Shown here one piece after another: positions 34,760 to 42,650 of a stretch of 64,000 bases of DNA. The notes beneath the pieces were generated by a model, which saw only the letters and a list, made by a program, of their open reading frames with translations, did no database searches and had not been told where the DNA came from. Position 1 is the stretch's first letter, and every line of letters begins with the position of its first letter. Both the position numbers and the translations under genes were made by a program. Source of the stretch: Brachybacterium sillae. Its GTDB lineage: Bacteria; Actinomycetota; Actinomycetes; Actinomycetales; Dermabacteraceae. The DNA is taken from assembly GCF_025028335.1 (NCBI RefSeq), contig NZ_JAFEUW010000001.1:2356001-2420000 (forward strand), read 5' to 3'.

Positions 34760-35655
34760 ATGCCCCGGCGCGGACCCCTGCGCATCCACCTCGACCCCGT
34801 GGACCGGGCCGTGCTGCTCGCCCTCGACGCCGATCCCGGTATCAGCGTCACCGACCTCGGTGCCCAGGTCGGGGTGAGCGCCCGGACCGCCGCCCGCCGA
34901 CTGGAGCGTCTGCGGGCCGCCGATGTGGTCCAGGTCCGGGGCCGGACCCTGCCGACCTTCGAGGGCACCCTCGCGCACCTGGTGCGGGTCCACGGCCGCC
35001 CCGCCGTCCTCGCCCGGATGGCCTCCGCCGTCGCCTCCCGGCCCTCCTCCCGGTGGGTGCGCCTGTCCGAGGACCGCACGGAGCTCATGTGCGGCCTGGT
35101 CTCCGTGGAGGGGCCCGACCCGGCCCTCGAACAACTCGTCGACCACGACGAGGTGCGCGAGGTGCACGTCGCCTCCCTGCTGCAGGTCTGGCCGCGCGCC
35201 GGGACGGTGGTGGACCGCCCGTCCCGGGACCTCGATGACCGCGACCGCGCCCTCCTGACGCTGCTGAGCACCGACGGCCGCCTGCCGACCAGCACCCTCG
35301 CCCTGCGGCTCGGGATGGACTCCTCCACGGTCTCGCGGCGCCGCCGTCGACTGATCGAGGACGGCATCCTCTACCTGGAGGCCGATCTGCACCCCGCGGC
35401 CCTCGACGCCCTGGGCGACGCCATGGTGTGGCTGAGCATCCCCCGGGGCGGATCACCGCAGCGGGGAAGGCCCTGCGGGCCCATCCGGCGGTGCGGTTCG
35501 CCGCCGCCACCTCCGGCCCGACCTCCGTGGTCGTGAACGTGTGCCTGCCCGATCGTTCCGACGTCGTGGCCTTCCTGGATGAGGAGGTCGCCCGCGTCGG
35601 CGCCACCGCCGTGGAGGTGGTCATGATGGGGCGGATCCTCAAGCGCATGGGGTGA
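34760..35655 (+). pseudogene. Lrp/AsnC-family regulator, frame broken once
   Basis: About 298 residues if repaired. It has two helix-turn-helix units ('LDADPGISVTDLGAQVGVSA' near residue 25 and 'LLSTDGRLPTSTLALRLGMD' near 170), a duplicated layout common in actinobacterial Lrp-like regulators, each followed by ligand-sensing-like RAM sequence. The frame changes near 35443, in CCCCCGGGGCGG. One added G would join 'DAMVWLSIPRG' to 'RITAAGKALRAHPAVRFAAA', ending at TGA 35653-35655. As given, the protein ends in unrelated sequence at 35536. It is divergent from the MFS exporter. Confidence 0.78.
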
Positions 35656-35772
35656 GCAGCGGGCGTCCACGCCCCGGACGGCGGATCGTGGGCGCCGAGC
35701 GTGGTTCAGCGCACGTCGACGCGGGACCTCCGGAACTGCATCGGATCCGCCTCCTCCAGTAGCCTCGCAGGC

Positions 35773-38331
35773 ATGAAGCCGATCAGCACGATCACGGTTG
35801 CGTCCGACCTGCCCGAGGAGCTCGCCCCGCTGCGCGAGCTCGCCCTGAACCTCCGCTGGACCTGGCGCCGCCAGGCCGTCGACCTGTTCCGCATGATCGA
35901 CGAGCGGGCCTTCCAGCGCAGCGGCGAGGACCCCATCGCCATGCTGCCGCTGGTGCCCGCGCATCGCCTCGCCGAACTCGCCCGCGACGAGTCCTTCCTC
36001 GCCCGTATGCGGCACGAGGCCGGGGAGCTGCACACCTACATGGGCGCCACCCGCTGGTTCCAGCGGACCGTCGGCGACCAGGGCCCCGCCACCCCGTCGG
36101 TGGCGTACTTCTCCATGGAGTTCGGCATCACCCCCACGCTGCCGATCTACTCCGGCGGTCTCGGCATCCTCGCCGGCGACCACCTCAAGGCTGCCTCCGA
36201 CCTCGGGGTGCCGCTGGTCGCGATCGGCCTGCTGTACCAGTGGGGCTACTTCTCGCAGAGCCTCGACCGTGACGGCTGGCAGCAGGAGAACTACAAGCTC
36301 AACGACCCCTCGAAGCTCGCCGTGGAACGGGTGCTCGGCACCGACGGCCAGCCGCTGCAGGTGTCGGTGACCCTGCCCGGCAGCCGCGAGGTCGCCATCG
36401 CCCTGTGGAAGGCGCAGGTCGGCCGGGTGCCGCTGCTGCTGCTGGACACCAACCTCGAGGCCAACGACGAGGACGCCCGCGCCATCACCGACCGTCTCTA
36501 CGGCGGGGACCACGAGCACCGCATCGTCCAGGAGATCGTGCTGGGCATCGGCGGCGTCCGCGCGGTCGACGCCTTCTGCGAGGCCAGTGGATTCCCCACC
36601 CCGCAGGTGTTCCACATGAACGAGGGCCACGCCGGCTTCTCCGGGTTGGAGCGCATCGGCCGCCTCATGCGCGAGGGCGCCAGCTTCGACGAGGCCCTCG
36701 GGGAGACCCGCGCCGGCACCGTGTTCACCACCCACACCCCGGTGCCCGCCGGCATCGACCGGTTCGACGCCGCCCAGCTGCGCCGGTACCTCGACGCCGA
36801 TGCCGCCGGAATCTCCCGCCTGGTGGAGGGCCTGCCGGTGGAGGCCGCCCTCTCCCTGGGCACCGAGGCCGGCGGTCAGGTGTTCAACATGGCGCATATG
36901 GGCTTCCGCCTGGCGCAGCGCGCCAACGGTGTCTCCCAGCTCCACGGCGCCGTCTCCCGCGAGATGTTCCAGGACCTGTACCCCGGGTTCGACGTGCCGG
37001 AGGTGCCCATCACCTCCGTCACCAACGGTGTGCACCGGCGCACCTGGACCTCCCGCGCGATGGACGATCTGTACAAGAAGGCCCTCGGGGACGTCGACAT
37101 CTCCTCGATGGGCGACTGGAGCGCCCTGGGCACCCTCACCGACCACGATCTCCTCGACGTGCGCGCCACCCTGCGCAGGGATCTCGTGGAGATGGCCCGC
37201 CGCCGCGTGCGGGAGTCGTGGCTGGTGCGCGGCGCCGACCCGGCGGAGCTCGGCTGGACCGACAGCATCCTCGACCCCGAGGTGCTGACCATCGGTTTCG
37301 CCCGCCGCGTCTCCACCTACAAGCGCCTGACCCTGATGCTGCAGGACCCCGAGCGTCTGCGCCGCATCCTGCTGAACCCCGACCGGCCCGTGCAGTTCGT
37401 CATCGCCGGCAAGGCCCACCCCGCGGACCGCCCCGGCAAGGAGTTCATGCAGCAGATGGTGCGGTTCGCCGACGAGGCGGGGGTGCGTCACCGCATCGCC
37501 TTCCTCCCGGACTACGACATCTCCATGGCCTCGGTGCTGGTGGCCGGGTCCGACGTGTGGTTGAACAACCCGGTGCGCCCGGAGGAGGCCTCCGGCACCT
37601 CCGGCATGAAGGCGGTCCTCAACGGCGGCCTGACCTTCTCCATCTCCGACGGCTGGTGGGACGAGATGGCCACCGATGACGCCGGCTGGACCATCCCCAC
37701 CGCCGATCGGGAGGACCGAGCCGAGCGCAACCGCATCGAGGCCGAGGCCCTCTACGACATCCTCGAGCACCGCATCGCGCCGCTGTTCTACGACCGCGAC
37801 GCCCAGGGTGTGCCCGTCGGATGGCTGCAGAAGATCCGCGCCTCCCTGGTGGAGATCGCCCCGCGCATCACCTCCTCCCGGATGGTGCGGGACTACGTCA
37901 CCGAGCTGTACGCCCCCGCGGCACGCGCCGCCGCCGCGTTCGGTGAGGACCCGCAGCTGCGCCGCCGCTTCAGCGACTGGAAGGCCACCGTCGCCGACGC
38001 CTGGCCGCAGGTGCGGATCCACGACGTCCGGCTCGACGGCGCCCGCGGGGACGTGGTCCCGGCCGGGGCCGAGGTCACCCTCTCCGCCCTGGTGGAGCTC
38101 GGCCCGCTGAGCGCGCAGGACGTGCAGGTCGAGGCGATCGTCGGCACCCCCGATAGCGACGGTGAGCTGCAGGATGTCGAGCTGCTGCCCATGCGGCAGG
38201 AGGCCGACGGCCGCTGGGCCACCCGCGCGGTGCTCGGTGCCACCGGCCCCGCCGGGTACACGATCCGCGTGGTCCCGCAGCATCCCGCCCTGGCCGACCG
38301 CGCCGAACTGGGACTGGTCGCCACCGCGTGA
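35773..38331 (+). CDS. glgP: Alpha-glucan (glycogen) phosphorylase, GT35
   Basis: 852 residues, ATG 35773. It is the actinobacterial short-type alpha-glucan phosphorylase, with an N-terminal DUF3417 domain ('LAPLRELALNLRWTWRRQAV') followed by the GT35 fold: 'YFSMEFGITPTLPIYSGGLG', 'FHMNEGHAGFSGLERIGRLM', 'NGVHRRTWTSRAMDDLYKKA', 'FARRVSTYKRLTLMLQDPER', and the pyridoxal-phosphate Lys in 'EEASGTSGMKAVLNGG' (Lys about 613). It releases glucose-1-phosphate from storage glucan ends in the cytoplasm. Its stop overlaps the downstream solute-binding protein start (GTGA), an unusual coupling. The debranching-like enzyme at 12353 could act on the same polymer. Confidence 0.93.
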   Translation: MKPISTITVASDLPEELAPLRELALNLRWTWRRQAVDLFRMIDERAFQRSGEDPIAMLPLVPAHRLAELARDESFLARMRHEAGELHTYMGATRWFQRTVGDQGPATPSVAYFSMEFGITPTLPIYSGGLGILAGDHLKAASDLGVPLVAIGLLYQWGYFSQSLDRDGWQQENYKLNDPSKLAVERVLGTDGQPLQVSVTLPGSREVAIALWKAQVGRVPLLLLDTNLEANDEDARAITDRLYGGDHEHRIVQEIVLGIGGVRAVDAFCEASGFPTPQVFHMNEGHAGFSGLERIGRLMREGASFDEALGETRAGTVFTTHTPVPAGIDRFDAAQLRRYLDADAAGISRLVEGLPVEAALSLGTEAGGQVFNMAHMGFRLAQRANGVSQLHGAVSREMFQDLYPGFDVPEVPITSVTNGVHRRTWTSRAMDDLYKKALGDVDISSMGDWSALGTLTDHDLLDVRATLRRDLVEMARRRVRESWLVRGADPAELGWTDSILDPEVLTIGFARRVSTYKRLTLMLQDPERLRRILLNPDRPVQFVIAGKAHPADRPGKEFMQQMVRFADEAGVRHRIAFLPDYDISMASVLVAGSDVWLNNPVRPEEASGTSGMKAVLNGGLTFSISDGWWDEMATDDAGWTIPTADREDRAERNRIEAEALYDILEHRIAPLFYDRDAQGVPVGWLQKIRASLVEIAPRITSSRMVRDYVTELYAPAARAAAAFGEDPQLRRRFSDWKATVADAWPQVRIHDVRLDGARGDVVPAGAEVTLSALVELGPLSAQDVQVEAIVGTPDSDGELQDVELLPMRQEADGRWATRAVLGATGPAGYTIRVVPQHPALADRAELGLVATA

Positions 38332-39695
38332 CCAGCGACCTCAGTCGCCGACGCCTCCTCGCGGCCCTCGCCGCGGGGGGCGTCGGCGCGCTCGCGGCCT
38401 GCTCCGACAGCGGTGACCCCACCCCGACGAGCGCCACCGACGTCCCCGCCGACACCCTCGTGCTGCGGGTCTGGAGCAGACCCCTGGGTGAGGCGATCAC
38501 CCGAGCGGCCCCCGAGTTCACCCGCGCCAGCGGCTGGAAGCTTCAGGTCGAGGTGCGGGACTGGGAGGACTACTGGACGAGCCTCCCTCTGGACATCGCC
38601 GGGGGGACGTCCGCCGACGTGTTCCTCATGAACGCCGCGAACCTCGCCCAGTTCCAGGTCAGCGACGGCCTGCTCGACCTGAGTCGTGAGGATCTGCCCG
38701 GGGATGAGGCCTGGGAGCCACAGGTCGTCGACCTCTACCGCCGCGATGACCGCCTGTGGGGGGTGCCGATGCTGTGGGACGTGACCGTCCTGCTGGCCAA
38801 CCGCAGTCTGGTCGAGGGCGCCGGGGTGGATCCCGCAGCACTGTCCTTCGACCCCGCCGCGGAGGATGACCCCCTGCGCGCCGCCACCCGTGCGCTGACC
38901 GCCGACCAGAACGGCACCCACCCCGGGGGATCCGGTTTCGACCCCGCCGGCCTCACCTCCGTCGGCTTCGGGGCGGTGCCCGACCGCGCCGGAGTGCTGG
39001 GCCCCTTCATCGCTGGCAACGGCGGAACCTGGCAGGACGAGGCCGAGCGCTTCACCTTCGCCTCTCCGGAGGGCACCGCCGCTGTCCAGTACCTGGTGGA
39101 CATGGCGAACACCTGGCATGTCGCCCCGCCCGGTGCCGACTCGGCCGCGTCGCCGACCCTCGCCCGGGAATGGTTCACCCGCGGTCGCCTGGCGCTGTTC
39201 CAGACCGGGACGTACGACCTGCGGGTCGTCGCCGACGCCATCGGGGACACCCTCCCGTGGAGCGTGCACCCGGTGGTGCCGGGCCCCGCCGGCCGCCGCC
39301 CCCTGGTGCACGGCATCGCGGCGTGCGCGCCCCGGGCCCTGGCCGAGGAGCAGGACGCAGAGGACGGGACCCGCCCCCGCAAGGACGGGGCCGTGGCGCT
39401 GCTGGCATGGCTGGGATCGGCGCCGCTGCAGCGGACCCTCGCCGAGGCGCACCTCGGGATCCCCGCGCACCGTGACGCCCGCTCCGCCTTCACCGAGGCC
39501 TGGACGGCCCGCGGAGTGGATGTCGCCGCCGCTCTGGAACCGACCCCGCAGGTCGCGCGCCCCGAGACCGGAGTGCGCTCCGCCGACGGGACCTCCGCTG
39601 CGCTGCCTCACATCCGGGAGGCCTTCGCGGGGACCGCGCCCGTGCCCGAGGCCCTGACCGAGGCGCAGCAGGCCGCGAACGACGCCACCGCCTGA
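38328..39695 (+). CDS. Sugar-type extracellular solute-binding lipoprotein
   Basis: 455 residues, GTG 38328. N-terminal 'SRRRLLAALAAGGVGALAAC' combines a twin-arginine-like stretch with a lipobox (LAAC, Cys about 26), so it should be exported and anchored by lipid. The family-1 binding-protein fold shows in 'LVLRVWSRPLGEAITRAAPE', 'GGTSADVFLMNAANLAQFQV', 'VPMLWDVTVLLANRSLVEGA', and 'WFTRGRLALFQTGTYDLRVV'. Such proteins deliver oligosaccharides to ABC importers. No permease or ATPase is adjacent; the gene is instead translationally coupled to glgP. The importer may be encoded elsewhere. Confidence 0.85.
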   Translation: MTSDLSRRRLLAALAAGGVGALAACSDSGDPTPTSATDVPADTLVLRVWSRPLGEAITRAAPEFTRASGWKLQVEVRDWEDYWTSLPLDIAGGTSADVFLMNAANLAQFQVSDGLLDLSREDLPGDEAWEPQVVDLYRRDDRLWGVPMLWDVTVLLANRSLVEGAGVDPAALSFDPAAEDDPLRAATRALTADQNGTHPGGSGFDPAGLTSVGFGAVPDRAGVLGPFIAGNGGTWQDEAERFTFASPEGTAAVQYLVDMANTWHVAPPGADSAASPTLAREWFTRGRLALFQTGTYDLRVVADAIGDTLPWSVHPVVPGPAGRRPLVHGIAACAPRALAEEQDAEDGTRPRKDGAVALLAWLGSAPLQRTLAEAHLGIPAHRDARSAFTEAWTARGVDVAAALEPTPQVARPETGVRSADGTSAALPHIREAFAGTAPVPEALTEAQQAANDATA

Positions 39696-39722
39696 GACCC
39701 ACGACGTCCGCCACGGGTGGCG

Positions 39723-40630
39723 TCAGGGGCGTCCGGTGCGGATCATCCCCTCCTGGGTGATGGTCGCGACCAGGTGCCCGTCACGGGTCCACAGGTGCCC
39801 GGTGGTCAGACCGCGTCCGCCCGCCGCCGACGGGCTCACCTGCTCCAACAGCAGCCAGTCGTTCAGGTCCACGTGGCGATGCCACCACAGGGCGTGGTTG
39901 ATGGTGGCCATCCGCAGACCCGGCGTCACCCACGCCAGTCCGTGCCGACGCAGGATCGGCTCGAAGGGCGTGAAATCACTGGCGAAGGCGAGGATCGCGT
40001 CATGCACCGCCGCGCTCGCCTCCAGGGGGGCGACAGCCCGCATCCACACCAGCTGCCGATCGGCACCGGCCGGATCAGGACGCAGGTAGATCGGGTCGGT
40101 GACGTGGCGGATGTCGATCGGGCGCTGCGTGGACCAGTAGCGGGCGATCGGGTGGTCCACGTCCCTCAGCACCTCAGCGGTGGTGGGCAGCTGCTCGGGG
40201 TCCGGGGCCTCGGGGGCGGTGCCCTCATGCTCCAGTCCGGGCTGCAGCTCCTGGAACGAGGAGGTCATCGCGAAGATCGTCACGTCCCCTGCCGGGCCAG
40301 CACCCGCCGCACGGAGAAGGATCCGCCGTCGCGCAGGCTCTCGACCTCGAAACGGATCGGCATCCCCGGGCGGCCCGGAGCGAGGAAGTACGCGTACATC
40401 GAGTGGATGGTGCGGCCGTCGGGGACGGTGCGGGAGGCGGCGACCACGGCCTGACCCATCACCTGGCCGCCGAACACGTGCCCGTCGGGGGCGGCGGCGG
40501 TGTCACCCTCATACGCCGCGACGGTGGTGCCGGGGTTCAGGGACTGCGCGGCCTCCGCCGTGCGCAGATCCAGCAGGGACAGCAGGGCGGCGGAGACGGC
40601 ATGGGGCGTGGGGTCGGGGGAGACGGCCAT
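39723..40630 (-). pseudogene. tesB: TesB-type acyl-CoA thioesterase II, frame broken once
   Basis: A double hot-dog enzyme hydrolysing acyl-CoA. ATG 40630 ('[20 protein letters not shown]'). The first hot-dog has '[19 protein letters not shown]' and '[20 protein letters not shown]'. At about 40283 the frame ends prematurely after 'VRRVLARQG'; one extra G in the GGGG run would join it to '[20 protein letters not shown]', and the second half continues to 39723 with 'WMRAVAPLEASAAVHDAILA', 'GLRMATINHALWWHRHVDLN' and 'GHLVATITQEGMIR'. About 302 residues if repaired, normal for TesB. Confidence 0.85.
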
Positions 40631-40707
40631 ACCGCCATCGTAGGGGCGCCGACTCTCCCGCACGCCGCCGGCCCCCACCTCACGGTCATCCCTGCGACAA
40701 TCACCCC

Positions 40708-41193
40708 ATGGCGCATCTCGATCTGCATGTGGACGTCCGCTGGTCCGACCTCGACGCGTACGGGCATGTCAACAACGCCGCGACCCTGTCGCTGCTGGAG
40801 GAGGCACGCATCGCGGCGTTCTGGACCCCGCCGGAGGACCAGCAGGGCGAGGGGGTGGACGTGCCGCCGACGGCCCTGGCGGGATTCGGCACCACCGACT
40901 CGCCGGTGATCACCCTGGTGGCCTCCCAGCGCCTGGAGTACCTTCGGCCGATCGAGCACCGCCGGGACGGCGTGGTGGTGCGGCTGTGGCTGTCGCGGCT
41001 GGGTGGGGCCAGCTTCGACGTGGACTACCTCATCCTGCAGCGCGACGATGCCGAGGCCGCTGCCCCGTACGTGAAGGCCCGGACCACCGTGGTGATCGTG
41101 GATCGTGAGACGCAGCGTCCGGTGCGACTGGGTGACGAGGCGCGTGCCGCGGTCGCGGAGTACGAGGGGGAGCCGCTCAGCTTCCGCGGCTGA
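40708..41193 (+). CDS. 4HBT-type acyl-CoA thioesterase
   Basis: 161 residues, ATG 40708. A single hot-dog domain starts with the 4-hydroxybenzoyl-CoA thioesterase signature '[20 protein letters not shown]' (catalytic Asp in '[11 protein letters not shown]'), then '[20 protein letters not shown]' and '[20 protein letters not shown]'. It should hydrolyse short-chain or aromatic acyl-CoA in the cytoplasm. It is divergent from the tesB gene, converges with the globin gene, and has a 15-bp gap to it. The exact substrate is unknown. Confidence 0.86.
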   Translation: MAHLDLHVDVRWSDLDAYGHVNNAATLSLLEEARIAAFWTPPEDQQGEGVDVPPTALAGFGTTDSPVITLVASQRLEYLRPIEHRRDGVVVRLWLSRLGGASFDVDYLILQRDDAEAAAPYVKARTTVVIVDRETQRPVRLGDEARAAVAEYEGEPLSFRG

Positions 41194-41208
41194 ACCCGGG
41201 CCCGGCGC

Positions 41209-41676
41209 TCAGGCCATGCGGCCGGGCAGCTGCGCGCCCGGCATCGGGGCCTCGCCACCGTCGACGGTGTTCACCAGCGAATGCGCGGCTCGCTCCAGGT
41301 AGTCCCACAGCGTGCCCTCGAGCAGCGGCGGCAGGTCCAGCGACTCGACCGCCGCGCGCATGTGCCGCAGCCAGGCGTCGCGGGCGGCGGGGGAGACGGG
41401 GAACGGGGCGTGGCGCATCCGCAATCGCGGGTGGCCGCGCTGCTCACCGTACGTCTTCGGGCCGCCCCAGTACTGCTCCAGGAACATCCGCAGGCGGTCC
41501 TTCGCCGGTTGGAGGTCCTCCTCCGGGTACATCGGCCGCAGCAGCGGATCCGCGGCCACACCGGCATAGAAGGCGTCGACCAGGCGCACGAAGGTGTCGT
41601 GGCCCCCGACGGCCTCGTAGAACGTCTGCTGGGGCCCGGCCGTCCCGGGGCCCTCGGGGTGCAGGGGAATCGTCAT
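41209..41676 (-). CDS. glbO: Group II truncated hemoglobin
   Basis: 155 residues. 2-on-2 globin of the GlbO type: '[20 protein letters not shown]' (N-terminal helix with the B10 Tyr region), '[20 protein letters not shown]', '[20 protein letters not shown]' with the CD1/G8-type aromatic residues, and the proximal His in '[20 protein letters not shown]'. Mycobacterial GlbO supports oxygen binding or peroxide/NO chemistry. A Gly/Pro-rich tail extends beyond the fold. It is followed downstream, on the same strand, by nothing close; mscS lies upstream. Confidence 0.9.
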   Translation of the reverse strand: MTIPLHPEGPGTAGPQQTFYEAVGGHDTFVRLVDAFYAGVAADPLLRPMYPEEDLQPAKDRLRMFLEQYWGGPKTYGEQRGHPRLRMRHAPFPVSPAARDAWLRHMRAAVESLDLPPLLEGTLWDYLERAAHSLVNTVDGGEAPMPGAQLPGRMA

Positions 41677-41715
41677 GGCGTCATCCTCTCAGGGGTCGGA
41701 GCGCGGCGGAGGGCG

Positions 41716-42615
41716 TCAGCCCTGCTGGGTCTCGGCGTACTTCGGCAGCGCGAAGGGGATGTCGGCCCGCTGGAACGCCACCCGGATGCGGCGCCGCAAT
41801 TCCATCTCCACGCTCCACTGCTCCCCGGGGTCGGTCTTGACCATCACCCGGCGCCGGAAGCGGGTGCCGTCCACACCGAGGATCCCGGAGATCTGCACGT
41901 CGTCGCGGAGCAGCGGGGCCCACTCCTCATCAGCGGAGATCTCCTGCGCCACCTGATCCAACACCTGGGAGACCACGGCATTGTCGGCCTGGGAGTCGAT
42001 GTCCAGCAGCACCACCGCGGTGGAGTAACCGCGGGACTTGTTGCCGATGCGGATGATCTCTCCGTTGCGGACGGTCCACAGGGTGCCGTCCAGGCCCCGC
42101 ACCTGCGTCACGCGCAGGTTGATGTTGGTGACGGTGCCCTCGGCATGCTCCAGATCCACCCAGTCGCCCACGGCGACGATGTCCTCCAGCAGCAGCACCA
42201 TCCCGGCGATGACGTCCTTGATGATGGTCTGAGCGCCGATGCCGGCGGCCAGACCCACCACCCCGAGGGAGGCCAGCAGCGGGCCGACGTCGACGCCGAT
42301 CTCCGAGAGGATCATGATCACCGTGACGATGAAGACCCCGGCGGAGAGGATGTTCACCGCCACGGTGCCGAGGGTCGCGGCGCGCTGCTCACGCCGCTTC
42401 GCCGCGGCCTCCGCGTCGCGACGACTGCGGCGGACCACATGCTGGGTGACGCTGGACAGCGCGGTCCCGGAGTCGACCACCCCCCGCACGACGCGGCGGA
42501 TCAGCCACGCACCGGCGGCCCGGGCCACCACCGCCAGCAGCAGGATCAGCAGAATGCGGACGCCCCCGGACAGCAGCCACGCGAGCATGGAATCGAGGAT
42601 CTCGGAACCTTGCAT
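41716..42615 (-). CDS. MscS-family mechanosensitive channel
   Basis: 299 residues, ATG 42615. Helices at about 14-40 ('GVRILLILLLAVVARAAGAW') and 85-110 ('VNILSAGVFIVTVIMILSEI'), then the pore helix 3 'LLASLGVVGLAAGIGAQTII' with the Gly/Ala pattern of MscS. The beta domain follows, 'LEDIVAVGDWVDLEHAEGTV' and 'RVTQVRGLDGTLWTVRNGEI', then an alpha/beta C-terminal domain. It releases small solutes on hypo-osmotic shock. A charged loop ('RRSRRDAEAAAKRREQRA') lies between helices 1 and 2, as in many actinobacterial small-channel homologues. Confidence 0.9.
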   Translation of the reverse strand: MQGSEILDSMLAWLLSGGVRILLILLLAVVARAAGAWLIRRVVRGVVDSGTALSSVTQHVVRRSRRDAEAAAKRREQRAATLGTVAVNILSAGVFIVTVIMILSEIGVDVGPLLASLGVVGLAAGIGAQTIIKDVIAGMVLLLEDIVAVGDWVDLEHAEGTVTNINLRVTQVRGLDGTLWTVRNGEIIRIGNKSRGYSTAVVLLDIDSQADNAVVSQVLDQVAQEISADEEWAPLLRDDVQISGILGVDGTRFRRRVMVKTDPGEQWSVEMELRRRIRVAFQRADIPFALPKYAETQQG

Positions 42616-42650
42616 GCGTCGAGGCTAACCAGCCGGGGGCGCCCTCACCG

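Noticed and set aside
35371-38283. A 970-codon minus-strand open frame opposite glgP
   Set aside because: It is an antisense shadow of high-GC coding sequence; repetitive Gly/Val/Asp/His composition, no domain, and glgP on the other strand is unmistakable.
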